A stretch of 5,729 bases of DNA from Pseudomonadota bacterium (lineage in GTDB: Bacteria; Pseudomonadota; Gammaproteobacteria; Xanthomonadales; Xanthomonadaceae). Below are positions 1 to 5,729 of this stretch, piece after piece. Made by a program: the position numbers and the translations under genes. Position 1 is the stretch's first letter. Each line of letters begins with the position of its first letter. The DNA lies in contig JAEXBT010000018.1 in the NCBI GenBank assembly GCA_023393895.1, forward strand, positions 1 through 5,729, in the 5' to 3' direction. Below the pieces are notes generated by a model. The model was not told where the DNA came from and searched no databases. It worked only from the letters and a program-made list of their open reading frames with translations.

Positions 1-885
1 CGCCCGGGCTTCTGGGGCAAGGTCGTGGCCGAGTGGAAGGGCGTCTCCGAGGAGACCACCACCGGCGTGCACCGCCTCTACCAGCTGGCGCAGGACGGCA
101 AGCTGCTGGTGCCGGCGATCAACGTCAACGATTCGGTCACCAAGTCGAAGTTCGACAACCTGTACGGCTGCCGCGAGTCGCTGGCCGATGGCCTGAAGCG
201 CGCGATGGACGTGATGCTGGCCGGCAAGGTCGCCGTCGTCTGCGGATACGGCGACGTCGGCAAGGGTTCGGCGCACTCGCTGCGTGCCTACGGCGCCCGC
301 GTGGTGGTCACCGAGATCGACCCGATCTGCGCCCTGCAGGCGGCGATGGAAGGCTTCGAGGTCAACACCGTCGAGGAAACGCTCGGCTGGGGCGACATCT
401 ACGTCACCACCACCGGCAACAAGGATGTCATCACCCTCGACCACATGAAGGCGATGAAGGACCAGGCGATCGTCTGCAACATCGGTCACTTCGACAACGA
501 AATCCAGGTCGATGCGCTGTACGAAAGCGGCGCCGAGCGCACCAACATCAAGCCGCAGGTGGACAAGTTCACCTTCAAGGACGGCAACGCGATCTTCCTG
601 CTCGCCGAAGGCCGCTTGGTGAACCTTGGCTGCGCCACCGGCCATCCGAGCTTCGTGATGTCGAACTCGTTCTCCAACCAGACGCTGGCGCAGATCGACC
701 TTTGGGCGAACAAGGACTTCTACGAGCCGAAGGTGTACATCCTGCCGAAGAAGCTAGACGAGGAAGTCGCGCGCCTGCACCTCGAGAAGATCGGCGTGAA
801 GCTGACCCAGCTCACTCCCGAGCAGGCGGCGTACTTGGGCGTGCCGCAGAACGGCCCGTACAAGCCCGAGCACTACCGCTACTGA
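1..885 (+). CDS. ahcY: S-adenosylhomocysteine hydrolase (adenosylhomocysteinase), 5' end missing
   Basis: Cytosolic NAD-dependent enzyme that reversibly splits S-adenosylhomocysteine into adenosine and homocysteine, removing the inhibitory product of SAM-dependent methylation. The reading frame is open from base 1, and 294 residues are present. Bacterial forms are about 480 residues, so roughly 185 N-terminal residues lie outside the window. Visible motifs are EETTTGVH (bases 49-72), the catalytic block [11 protein letters not shown] (127-159, with the Lys and Asp that match human K186 and D190), the NAD-binding loop GYGDVGKG (244-267), IGHFDNEI (481-504) and [18 protein letters not shown] (601-654). 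It ends in the invariant family tail KPEHYRY. A GTG at base 25 is an internal Val codon, not the start. metF follows 61 bases downstream on the same strand. Regulation through a SAH riboswitch is known for ahcY in some proteobacteria, but any such element would be upstream of the window. Identity is very secure. Confidence 0.98.
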   Translation, partial: RPGFWGKVVAEWKGVSEETTTGVHRLYQLAQDGKLLVPAINVNDSVTKSKFDNLYGCRESLADGLKRAMDVMLAGKVAVVCGYGDVGKGSAHSLRAYGARVVVTEIDPICALQAAMEGFEVNTVEETLGWGDIYVTTTGNKDVITLDHMKAMKDQAIVCNIGHFDNEIQVDALYESGAERTNIKPQVDKFTFKDGNAIFLLAEGRLVNLGCATGHPSFVMSNSFSNQTLAQIDLWANKDFYEPKVYILPKKLDEEVARLHLEKIGVKLTQLTPEQAAYLGVPQNGPYKPEHYRY

Positions 886-894
886 TGCATCGCG

Positions 895-916
895 GCGGGC
901 GGCTTCGGTCGCCCGC
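895..916 (+). terminator. Strong UUCG-capped hairpin between ahcY and metF
   Basis: The arms GCGGGCG (895-901) and CGCCCGC (910-916) pair perfectly. The stem continues through a G-U pair and a C-G pair that close a UUCG tetraloop (904-907), giving 9 pairs in total. The stem begins 9 bases after the ahcY stop. The following bases (TTCGTTC) are only mildly T-rich, so this may be a leaky terminator or attenuator, or a 3'-end stabiliser that leaves some read-through into metF. The fold is clear from the sequence; the function is inferred. Confidence 0.6.
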
Positions 917-933
917 TTCGTTCAGGCACGCAC

Positions 934-940
934 AAAGGAG
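934..940 (+). promoter_or_regulatory. Ribosome binding site of metF
   Basis: AAAGGAG is a near-consensus Shine-Dalgarno sequence six bases before the ATG at 947. It fixes the metF start and shows that metF has its own strong translation signal despite the hairpin just upstream. Confidence 0.85.
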
Positions 941-946
941 TCCGCG

Positions 947-1777
947 ATGGCGCGCGTCCCCGTTTCCTTCGAATTCTTCCCGCCCAAGACCGACGAGCAG
1001 CGCGAGCAGCTCGACCGCGCCGCAGCCAAGCTCAAGGCGCACGCGCCGGACTACGTGTCCTGCACGTTCGGTGCCGGTGGTTCCACCCAGGCGTTCACCG
1101 CCGACACGGTGCAGCACCTCGCCCGGCAGCATGCCTTCACCGCGGTCCCGCACATCTCCTGCGTCGGCAGCACCAGGGCCCAGTTGAAGGACATGCTGCA
1201 GCACTACCGCGGCATCGGCTGCACGAAGGTGGTGGCATTGCGCGGCGACCTGCCCTCGGGCATGGGGGATGCGGGGGAACTGAGCCACGCATCCGACCTC
1301 ATCGAGCTGATCCGTGCCGAGCACGGCGGCTACTTCCGCATCGCGGTCGGCGCTTACCCGGAAACGCATCCGCAGGCGGACGATGCGCTTGCCGACCTCC
1401 AGCATTTCAAGCGCAAGGTCGACGCGGGTGCGGACCTGGCGATCACCCAGTACTTCTACAACGCCGATGCGTACTTCCGGTTCGTGGAAGACGTGCGCGC
1501 CGCTGGCGTGGAGATCCCGATCGTGCCGGGCATCATGCCCATCTCCAATTTCGCCCAGCTGAGACGCTTCTCCGCCAGCTGCGGCGCGGAAATCCCGCGC
1601 TGGATCGTGCAGCGGATGCAGTCCTACGGCGACGATGCTGTCGCGGTGCGCGAGTTCGCCGCCGATCTCGTCGCGCGCATGTGCGAGCGGTTGATTCAGG
1701 GAGGTGCACCCGCCCTTCACTTCTACACGCTGAATTTGTCGAAACCGACACTGAACGTGCTCGCGCGAATGCAGTGA
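947..1777 (+). CDS. metF: 5,10-methylenetetrahydrofolate reductase
   Basis: Cytosolic FAD-dependent enzyme that reduces 5,10-methylene-tetrahydrofolate to 5-methyl-tetrahydrofolate, the methyl donor for methionine synthase. The 276-residue product has the usual length of the short bacterial form and is a single TIM-barrel domain. The N-terminus carries SFEFFPPK (residues 7-14), with the conserved catalytic-type Glu at 9. FGAGGST is at 41-47. ALRGDLP at 97-103 has the Asp (101) that matches the flavin-contacting Asp of E. coli MetF. ITQYFYN at 166-172 and HFYTLN at 258-263 are also family signatures. The ATG at 947 is supported by a good ribosome binding site and by the SFEFF motif starting at once. 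The position behind ahcY makes sense, since both enzymes feed homocysteine-to-methionine recycling, and co-transcription is plausible if the intervening hairpin is leaky. No defects are visible. Confidence 0.97.
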   Translation: MARVPVSFEFFPPKTDEQREQLDRAAAKLKAHAPDYVSCTFGAGGSTQAFTADTVQHLARQHAFTAVPHISCVGSTRAQLKDMLQHYRGIGCTKVVALRGDLPSGMGDAGELSHASDLIELIRAEHGGYFRIAVGAYPETHPQADDALADLQHFKRKVDAGADLAITQYFYNADAYFRFVEDVRAAGVEIPIVPGIMPISNFAQLRRFSASCGAEIPRWIVQRMQSYGDDAVAVREFAADLVARMCERLIQGGAPALHFYTLNLSKPTLNVLARMQ

Positions 1778-1782
1778 GGTCA

Positions 1783-1811
1783 TTTCAGGTTCACTGAAAC
1801 CAGCGGTTTTT
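1783..1811 (+). terminator. Candidate short terminator after metF
   Basis: Two overlapping small hairpins lie just after the metF stop. One is TTTCAG (1783-1788) with CTGAAA (1794-1799). The other is AAACC (1797-1801) with GGTTT (1805-1809), which runs into a five-T stretch (1807-1811). The two share bases and cannot form together. The stems are short (5-6 pairs), so this is a modest candidate for ending the metF message. The rest of the 96-base gap up to the next gene shows no convincing promoter. Confidence 0.35.
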
Positions 1812-1873
1812 GGACGACCTGTTGACGTTGCCGCGCGGAGGATGGACCCATCCCCCGACACGAACGCAATGTC

Positions 1874-2485
1874 ATGAACGCCATTCGCGCCACGCTTGCT
1901 TCAGCCATCGCCACCGCCTGCCTGCTCTCGATCCCCGCGCTCGGCGGGCTTGGCAGCGCTTCTGCGAGTGTGCAGAAATGCGTCGCGGGCGATGGATCGG
2001 TTACCTATACCGATGGCCCATGCGCCTCTTCGGCTTCCCGGGTGGCATTGCCGATGCACGTGGCCAAGGCAATCGCCCGCGAGGATTCGGCCGCCGACCT
2101 GCAGTACGACGCCAACGGCGCGGTCGGTGCCCCGGTCGGCCTGGGGCCGCGCCCGGCGAAGTCAGGTTGTTCGCGAAGCCCGCAACAGCTGCAGGCCGAT
2201 CTGGGCTACGCATTCGCCAGCCGCGACATCAACCGCATTTCCGAGAACTACCACTGGGTCGGGCTGAACCAGCGCGACGCGCGCGGCATCCTGAGCCGGC
2301 TCGAAAGCATGGCGCGTGAACGCGTGGCGTCGAGCAACCTGACCGAGCTCGGCGCCCTGACCGCTTTCGCCCCCTCGCCGTCCGCCGGTGACACCACCGG
2401 TTACCTGCAGCTCGCGCTCGCCAATGGCTCGCCGGTGCAGATGCAGGTCACGGAATATCGCGGCTGCTATTTCGCGCGCTTCTGA
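1874..2485 (+). CDS. Secreted DUF4124-like protein of unknown function (first of a tandem pair)
   Basis: A 203-residue exported protein of unknown function. Residues 1-31 form a Sec signal peptide with a hydrophobic core (about 7-27) and an Ala-Ser-Ala cleavage site around 29-31. The mature part opens with a DUF4124-like motif, QKC..GDGSVTYTDGPC, with Cys36 and Cys50. A low-complexity Ala/Gly/Pro linker follows (about 76-95). A C-terminal part then carries Cys99, YHWVG at 126-130 and a final GCYFARF with Cys198. Four mature cysteines suggest two disulfides in the periplasm. The ATG at 1874 is the only usable start near the signal peptide, because an in-frame stop lies at 1823. No clear Shine-Dalgarno sequence precedes it; the nearest GGAGG is at 1837-1841, too far away. 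The next gene encodes a similar protein. No enzymatic motif is recognised, and a periplasmic or envelope role is only inferred. Confidence 0.85.
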   Translation: MNAIRATLASAIATACLLSIPALGGLGSASASVQKCVAGDGSVTYTDGPCASSASRVALPMHVAKAIAREDSAADLQYDANGAVGAPVGLGPRPAKSGCSRSPQQLQADLGYAFASRDINRISENYHWVGLNQRDARGILSRLESMARERVASSNLTELGALTAFAPSPSAGDTTGYLQLALANGSPVQMQVTEYRGCYFARF

Positions 2486-2515
2486 TAAGCGCTGAACGGG
2501 AGCCCCTGCGCCGGG

Positions 2516-2543
2516 TTGCACGACGCCGCACAACCGCTAGATT
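2516..2543 (+). promoter_or_regulatory. Candidate promoter of the second secreted-protein gene
   Basis: TTGCAC (2516-2521) and TAGATT (2538-2543) resemble sigma-70 -35 and -10 boxes with a 16-base spacer. Transcription would be expected to begin about seven bases after the -10 box, almost on the GTG start codon at 2550, which raises the possibility of a leaderless message. This is pattern-based only. Confidence 0.4.
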
Positions 2544-2549
2544 GGCGAA

Positions 2550-3131
2550 GTGAAACGCGCCGTCCTCCTCCTCTGCCTGCTTCCGCTTTGCCCGTGGAAT
2601 GGCGGCGCCTCTGTTGCCCACGCCCAGCAGGTGCGGCGTTGTACCGGCGCCGATGGCCGCACCATCGTCACCGACAAGCCCTGTGCCGCAATCGATGCCA
2701 GCGAGCGCATCGCCTACCGTTCGCCGGGTGCCGGCACGCTGCTCGGGCGCCCCAATCGCGGCACCTGTGCGCGCACCCTCGACGAGCTTAGCTACGAGGT
2801 TTCGTACGCGATTGAGATGCAGGACGCCAACCGGCTTGCGGGTCTCTACCACTGGGTCGGCATGGATCGCAACAACGCCTACCGGGTCTTCGCGCAACTG
2901 GAAGCGATCGCGAAACGGCCGCTGGTGGACATCGTGCCTTCCGGCGGCGGCATCGACGCCGAACCCCGCTGGGTGGAGGATGACGAAGGCAACTTCGTCC
3001 CGGTCTATCCCAAGCCGCGCCCGCCCACCGGCTTGCGCATCGAACAGAGCAGCCGCCGCGATGGCATCGCCACCAGCCGCACCACGTTCGGGCTGAGGCG
3101 CCACTTCGGCTGCCTCTGGATCACCCTCTGA
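2550..3131 (+). CDS. Secreted DUF4124-like protein of unknown function (second of a tandem pair)
   Basis: A 193-residue exported protein of unknown function, related to the preceding gene's product. MKRAVLLLCLLPLCP and the following residues form a signal peptide with an Ala-His-Ala cleavage site ending at residue 25. The mature part begins with RRCTGADGRTIVTDKPC (Cys31, Cys45), a degenerate DUF4124-like motif. Cys73, a helical stretch, YHWVG at 100-104 and a terminal FGCLWITL with Cys188 follow. A charged, Pro-rich insert (about 138-160, including WVEDDEGNF and PKPRPP) has no match in its neighbour. The start is GTG at 2550: an in-frame TAG lies at 2538-2540, and the next in-frame ATG is at residue 90, beyond the signal peptide. 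There is no good Shine-Dalgarno sequence. It lies 64 bases after its paralogue and 64 bases before ilvE. Function cannot be assigned. Confidence 0.85.
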   Translation: MKRAVLLLCLLPLCPWNGGASVAHAQQVRRCTGADGRTIVTDKPCAAIDASERIAYRSPGAGTLLGRPNRGTCARTLDELSYEVSYAIEMQDANRLAGLYHWVGMDRNNAYRVFAQLEAIAKRPLVDIVPSGGGIDAEPRWVEDDEGNFVPVYPKPRPPTGLRIEQSSRRDGIATSRTTFGLRRHFGCLWITL

Positions 3132-3140
3132 CCGTCGCGT

Positions 3141-3170
3141 TTGCCGGCCTGCACCGAGGCGGGTGAGAAT
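3141..3170 (+). promoter_or_regulatory. Candidate promoter of ilvE
   Basis: TTGCCG (3141-3146) and GAGAAT (3165-3170) with an 18-base spacer resemble a weak sigma-70 promoter. A start about seven bases downstream (near 3177) would leave a leader of about 19 bases holding the GGAG at 3186-3189, consistent with translation from the ATG at 3196. Evidence is pattern-based. Confidence 0.4.
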
Positions 3171-3185
3171 GCCGCATTCACTACC

Positions 3186-3189
3186 GGAG
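3186..3189 (+). promoter_or_regulatory. Ribosome binding site that decides the ilvE start
   Basis: GGAG sits six bases before the ATG at 3196. The longer in-frame starts (GTG 3163, ATG 3169) lack such a site and would fall on or next to the likely -10 box. Confidence 0.65.
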
Positions 3190-3195
3190 CGCGCC

Positions 3196-4110
3196 ATGCG
3201 GTATCCCGACTGGATCTGGCACAACGGACGGATCAAGCCATGGGGCGAAGCCACCACCCACGTGATGGCGCACGCCCTGCATTACGGCTCCTCCGTTTTC
3301 GAGGGCATCCGCAGCTACGAAACGCCGAAGGGGCCGGCGATCTTCCGCCTGACCGACCACAACCGGCGCCTGTTCGCCTCGGCGCGCATCTACGACATGC
3401 CGATGCCCTACGGCCTAGAGGAGATCAATGCCGCCTGCTTCGAGGTGTTGCGCAGGAACGGGTTCGGCGCCGCCTACCTGCGCCCGTTCGCGTTACGCGG
3501 CCTGGGCGGTTTCGGACTCAGCGCCGACACGCCGGTCGAGTTCTCGGTGGCGGCGTGGAAGATGGGCGCCTATCTGGGCGAAGGCGTGCTGGAGAACGGC
3601 ATCGATGCCTGCGTCTCCAGCTGGCAGCGGTTCGCACCCAACACCATTCCCGCCGGTGCCAAGGCCGGTGGCAACTACCTGTCCGGGCAACTGGTCGCGC
3701 GCGAGGCCCGCCGCCTTGGCTTCGGCGAAGGCATCGCGCTGGCGTCGACCGGCCTGCTGAGCGAAGGCGCCGGCGAGAACCTGTTCCTGGTCTTCAACGG
3801 TGAACTGCACACCACGCCGGTGAGCGCCGCGCTGCTCAACGGCATCACCCGCAACAGCATCATCACCCTTGCGCAGCAAGCGGGTATCCGTGTGGTCGAA
3901 CGCGACCTGCCGCGCGAGTACCTCTACCTGTGCGACGAGTTGTTCATGTGCGGTACCGCGGCGGAAATCACCCCGATCCGCTCGGTCGATGGCCGCGTGA
4001 TCGGCGAAGGCGTGGCCGGGCCGATCACCCGCCAGTTGCAGAAGATGTTCTTCGGCCTGTTCGACGGTTCCACGCCGGACACCCACGGCTGGCTGGAATA
4101 TCTGGACTGA
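3196..4110 (+). CDS. ilvE: Branched-chain amino acid aminotransferase
   Basis: PLP-dependent fold-type IV aminotransferase of the cytosol. It carries out the last step of valine, leucine and isoleucine synthesis (2-oxo acid plus glutamate), and the reverse. The 304-residue product is close to E. coli IlvE in length (309). The N-terminus has IWHNG and HALHYGSSVFEGIRSYE (27-43; Tyr30). YLRPF at 94-98 has the substrate-site Arg96. APNTIPAGAKAGGNY (147-161) contains the PLP-binding Lys156. LSEGAGENLF (188-197) carries Glu190, which contacts the PLP ring nitrogen in this family. GTAAEITPIRSVDG (253-266) completes the signature. The ATG at 3196 is preferred over the in-frame GTG at 3163 because it has a ribosome binding site and because family members start at this point. 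The gene stands alone with a likely promoter of its own. It ends one base from the stop of the convergent kinase gene. It is assigned to the biosynthetic IlvE type rather than D-amino acid transaminase because of close similarity along the whole length. Confidence 0.95.
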   Translation: MRYPDWIWHNGRIKPWGEATTHVMAHALHYGSSVFEGIRSYETPKGPAIFRLTDHNRRLFASARIYDMPMPYGLEEINAACFEVLRRNGFGAAYLRPFALRGLGGFGLSADTPVEFSVAAWKMGAYLGEGVLENGIDACVSSWQRFAPNTIPAGAKAGGNYLSGQLVAREARRLGFGEGIALASTGLLSEGAGENLFLVFNGELHTTPVSAALLNGITRNSIITLAQQAGIRVVERDLPREYLYLCDELFMCGTAAEITPIRSVDGRVIGEGVAGPITRQLQKMFFGLFDGSTPDTHGWLEYLD

Positions 4111-4111
4111 T

Positions 4112-5440
4112 TCAGTTGAAATGGAGCGTGGCAACCACGCCGCGCTCCTCGCCGGGCACCACGCGCACGTTCCAGTCGTAGAGATCGCACAGGCGGCGCA
4201 CGATCGACATGCCGATGCCTCCGCCCTGCGTGTGCTCGGCATGCGCCCCGCGGAACCCGCGCTCGAACAGCCGGGCCGCTTCCTCCGCGGTCAGGCCCGG
4301 GCCGGAGTCGATGACGTCGACCGAACGATCGTGCAGGCGTACCACGACTTCACCGCTCGCGGTGTACTTGACCGCGTTCCCGATCAGGTTGCCCAGGGCG
4401 ACGCTGACCGCCGCCTCCGGCGCATCCACCGTCATGCCCGGCGCTCCTTCCAGCCGCAATAGCAGCGGCTTGCCACGCAACTGTAGCCGGTGCACTTCCA
4501 GCAGATGCTCGGCCACCTTGGCCACATCGGTAGCGCCATGGCCGCGTTCATCGCGCGACAGCTGCAGCAAGGCGCTGATCAGGTCGGTGCCGTTCTCCTG
4601 CGCGCGCTGGATGCGCAGCAGGCGCTGGCGCGTCTTGTCGTCCAGGTTGTCCTGCGAAAGCAGCAGCTCGGTCGCGCTGCGGATCACCGCCAGCGGCGTG
4701 CGCAGCTCGTGGCTCACATCGGCATTGAACTCACGGTCGCGCTGGACCACGTCGGTCAGTCGATCGGAATAATCATCCAGAGCGCGCGCGAGCTCACCCA
4801 CCTCGTCATCGGCGAAGTGCGGTGCCAGCGCCTCCGGGTCGGAACTGCTGCCGGCACGCCTCAGACGCCGGGCCAGGTCGGTGACCGGACTCATGACCTT
4901 GGCGGCGGACCACCAGCCGAGGAACAGGGAGAACGCGCCGAACGCGACCACCGCGAACAGCAGCGCACGCTTGATCTGCGACTCGGCGCGGACCGCCTCC
5001 TGGGTGTCGTAAGCCAGGAAGAACCAGGCCTTGTCGGTCTTGCGGACGGCCAGCTGGTAGGGCGACGGAGCTCCGTTCTCGTCGACGCCGACGATGTTGT
5101 GGATGCCATCGTTCAGCGCGGCCCACTCCGGGCGCGTGGCGCGGACGTTGTCGAAACGGTCGGCCGGATAGACGAACGCGCGCATCGTTGTCACGTTGAG
5201 CGCGATGTCGGGGTTGCCCGTCGACTGGTACTGCAGCGCGGCCTCGGCGATGTTCTTGTTCAGTGCATCGGCTACCAGTTCGTTCTGCACGCGGGTCCGC
5301 ACCACCTCGGTGGCGTAGGCGAACAGCAGCGTCAGGCCCAGGCCCAGCAGTAAGAACGACCAGTTGATGCGGCTGCGCAGCCGGCGCCGCTGCGGGCGTC
5401 GCGGCCGGCGAGTGGCCGGACTGGTGCTACTGCGCGTCAT
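4112..5440 (-). CDS. colS: Membrane sensor histidine kinase, ColS/VgrS-like
   Basis: Inner-membrane sensor kinase, partner of the response regulator encoded just upstream. The 442-residue product starts with a very basic cytoplasmic tail (Arg-rich, about 9-25). TM1 (about 28-43), a periplasmic sensor of about 115 residues (44-158), TM2 (about 159-177) and a HAMP linker (about 178-232) follow. The kinase core has the H-box SHELRTP at 243-249 (phospho-acceptor His244), the N-box NLIGNAVKY at 351-359, G1 DSGPG at 378-382, an F-box LFERGFRG at 391-398 and G2 GGGIGMSIV at 406-414, so it looks fully active. The ATG at 5440 is preferred to an in-frame TTG at 5452. It overlaps the regulator gene by 14 bases, which points to translational coupling. 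The ColS/VgrS name comes from recalled similarity and from the paired regulator. ColS/VgrS proteins are reported to sense metals or iron through an ExxE motif, but none is seen in this sensor; a DxxD is at 94-97. Confidence 0.92.
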   Translation of the reverse strand: MTRSSTSPATRRPRRPQRRRLRSRINWSFLLLGLGLTLLFAYATEVVRTRVQNELVADALNKNIAEAALQYQSTGNPDIALNVTTMRAFVYPADRFDNVRATRPEWAALNDGIHNIVGVDENGAPSPYQLAVRKTDKAWFFLAYDTQEAVRAESQIKRALLFAVVAFGAFSLFLGWWSAAKVMSPVTDLARRLRRAGSSSDPEALAPHFADDEVGELARALDDYSDRLTDVVQRDREFNADVSHELRTPLAVIRSATELLLSQDNLDDKTRQRLLRIQRAQENGTDLISALLQLSRDERGHGATDVAKVAEHLLEVHRLQLRGKPLLLRLEGAPGMTVDAPEAAVSVALGNLIGNAVKYTASGEVVVRLHDRSVDVIDSGPGLTAEEAARLFERGFRGAHAEHTQGGGIGMSIVRRLCDLYDWNVRVVPGEERGVVATLHFN

Positions 5441-5729
5441 CCGGCGGCGCAATGCGGTAGCCGATGCCGTGGCGGGTCTGGATCAGCTGGATGGGGAACG
5501 GCTTGTCGACCACGGCGCGCAGGCCGTGGATGTGCACCCGCAGGGAATCGGAATCCGGCAGCTCCTCGCCCCACACGCGCGTTTCGAGTTCCTGCCGGGT
5601 CACCACCGCCGGCGAGGCTTCCATCAGCGCCTGCAGGATCTTCAGTGCGGTGGGATTGAGCTGCAGCAACTTGCCCTGGCGGCGCACTTCCAGCGTGTCC
5701 AGGTTGTATTCCAGGTCACCGGTTTCCAG
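5427..5729 (-). CDS. colR: OmpR-family response regulator, ColR/VgrR-like, 5' end missing
   Basis: DNA-binding C-terminal part of a two-component response regulator. The frame is open to the right edge, and 100 residues are present. OmpR-family proteins are about 225 residues, so the receiver domain with its phospho-acceptor Asp lies outside the window. The fragment covers the winged-helix effector domain: the N-terminal beta strands (LEYNLDTLEVRRQGK), a helix with LNPTALKILQALMEA, TRQELETRVWGEE, the recognition-helix stretch SDSLRVHIHGLRAVV, and the wing hairpin IQTRHGIGYRI near the end. A GTG at 5687 is an internal Val codon, not the start. The kinase gene begins inside its last 14 bases, a typical regulator-kinase operon. 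The ColR/VgrR name rests on recalled resemblance to xanthomonad ColR; the targets cannot be read from this sequence. Confidence 0.9.
   Translation of the reverse strand: METGDLEYNLDTLEVRRQGKLLQLNPTALKILQALMEASPAVVTRQELETRVWGEELPDSDSLRVHIHGLRAVVDKPFPIQLIQTRHGIGYRIAPPDDAQ

Noticed and set aside
1822..1850. TTGACG as a -35 box for the first secreted-protein gene
   Set aside because: No A/T-rich -10 sequence occurs at 16-18 bases downstream; the region there is GGACCCATCC-like.
812..1861. 349-codon open frame on the minus strand across metF
   Set aside because: It is antisense to an unmistakable metF, is rich in Arg/Gly/Ala/Asp with no recognisable motif, and is the usual open shadow frame of high-GC codon use.
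3163..3195. Extended ilvE start at GTG 3163 or ATG 3169
   Set aside because: The 11 extra residues do not fit the family N-terminus, lack a ribosome binding site and coincide with the likely -10 region.
3493..4242. 249-codon minus-strand frame across ilvE and the kinase 3' end
   Set aside because: It overlaps two well-supported genes and shows no domain signature.
4490..5353. 287-codon open frame on the plus strand across the kinase gene
   Set aside because: It is antisense to a complete histidine kinase with all catalytic boxes; its Gln/Arg/Val-rich composition is that of a shadow frame.
5441..5452. TTG at 5452 as the kinase start
   Set aside because: It adds only four residues and is a rarer start codon; the ATG at 5440 gives a normal short overlap with the regulator gene.

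Overview
The window is high-GC, densely coded DNA and looks like a chromosomal core segment from a gammaproteobacterium of the Xanthomonadaceae/Lysobacteraceae (Xanthomonas, Stenotrophomonas, Luteimonas or Lysobacter type). This rests on recalled resemblance of the proteins: the ColR-like regulator end, the branched-chain aminotransferase N-terminus and the small DUF4124-type secreted proteins are all typical of that family. The genus cannot be fixed from the sequence alone.

Left part, plus strand: the 3' two thirds of ahcY (S-adenosylhomocysteine hydrolase) runs in from the left edge. A strong UUCG-capped hairpin follows, and then metF (methylenetetrahydrofolate reductase) with a good ribosome binding site. 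These two genes serve the activated methyl cycle: AhcY turns S-adenosylhomocysteine into homocysteine, and MetF supplies the methyl group that turns homocysteine into methionine.

Middle part, plus strand: two small exported proteins of unknown function lie in tandem. They share the DUF4124-like N-terminal motif, four mature cysteines, a Tyr-His-Trp-Val-Gly motif and identical spacing between these landmarks, so they look like an old duplication. They are the least understood content of the window. The branched-chain amino acid aminotransferase gene ilvE follows, with its own likely promoter.

Right part, minus strand: a two-component system, made of the C-terminal DNA-binding half of an OmpR-family response regulator (ColR/VgrR-like, cut by the right edge) and a complete membrane histidine kinase (ColS/VgrS-like) whose start overlaps the regulator's end. 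The kinase gene converges on ilvE with a single base between the two stop codons.

No mobile elements, CRISPR arrays, tRNA or rRNA genes were seen. All gaps between genes are under 100 bases. The region reads as ordinary housekeeping sequence. Points worth a second look are the tandem secreted pair, the apparent lack of an ExxE metal motif in the kinase sensor, the possible leaderless GTG start, and the 1-base convergent junction.
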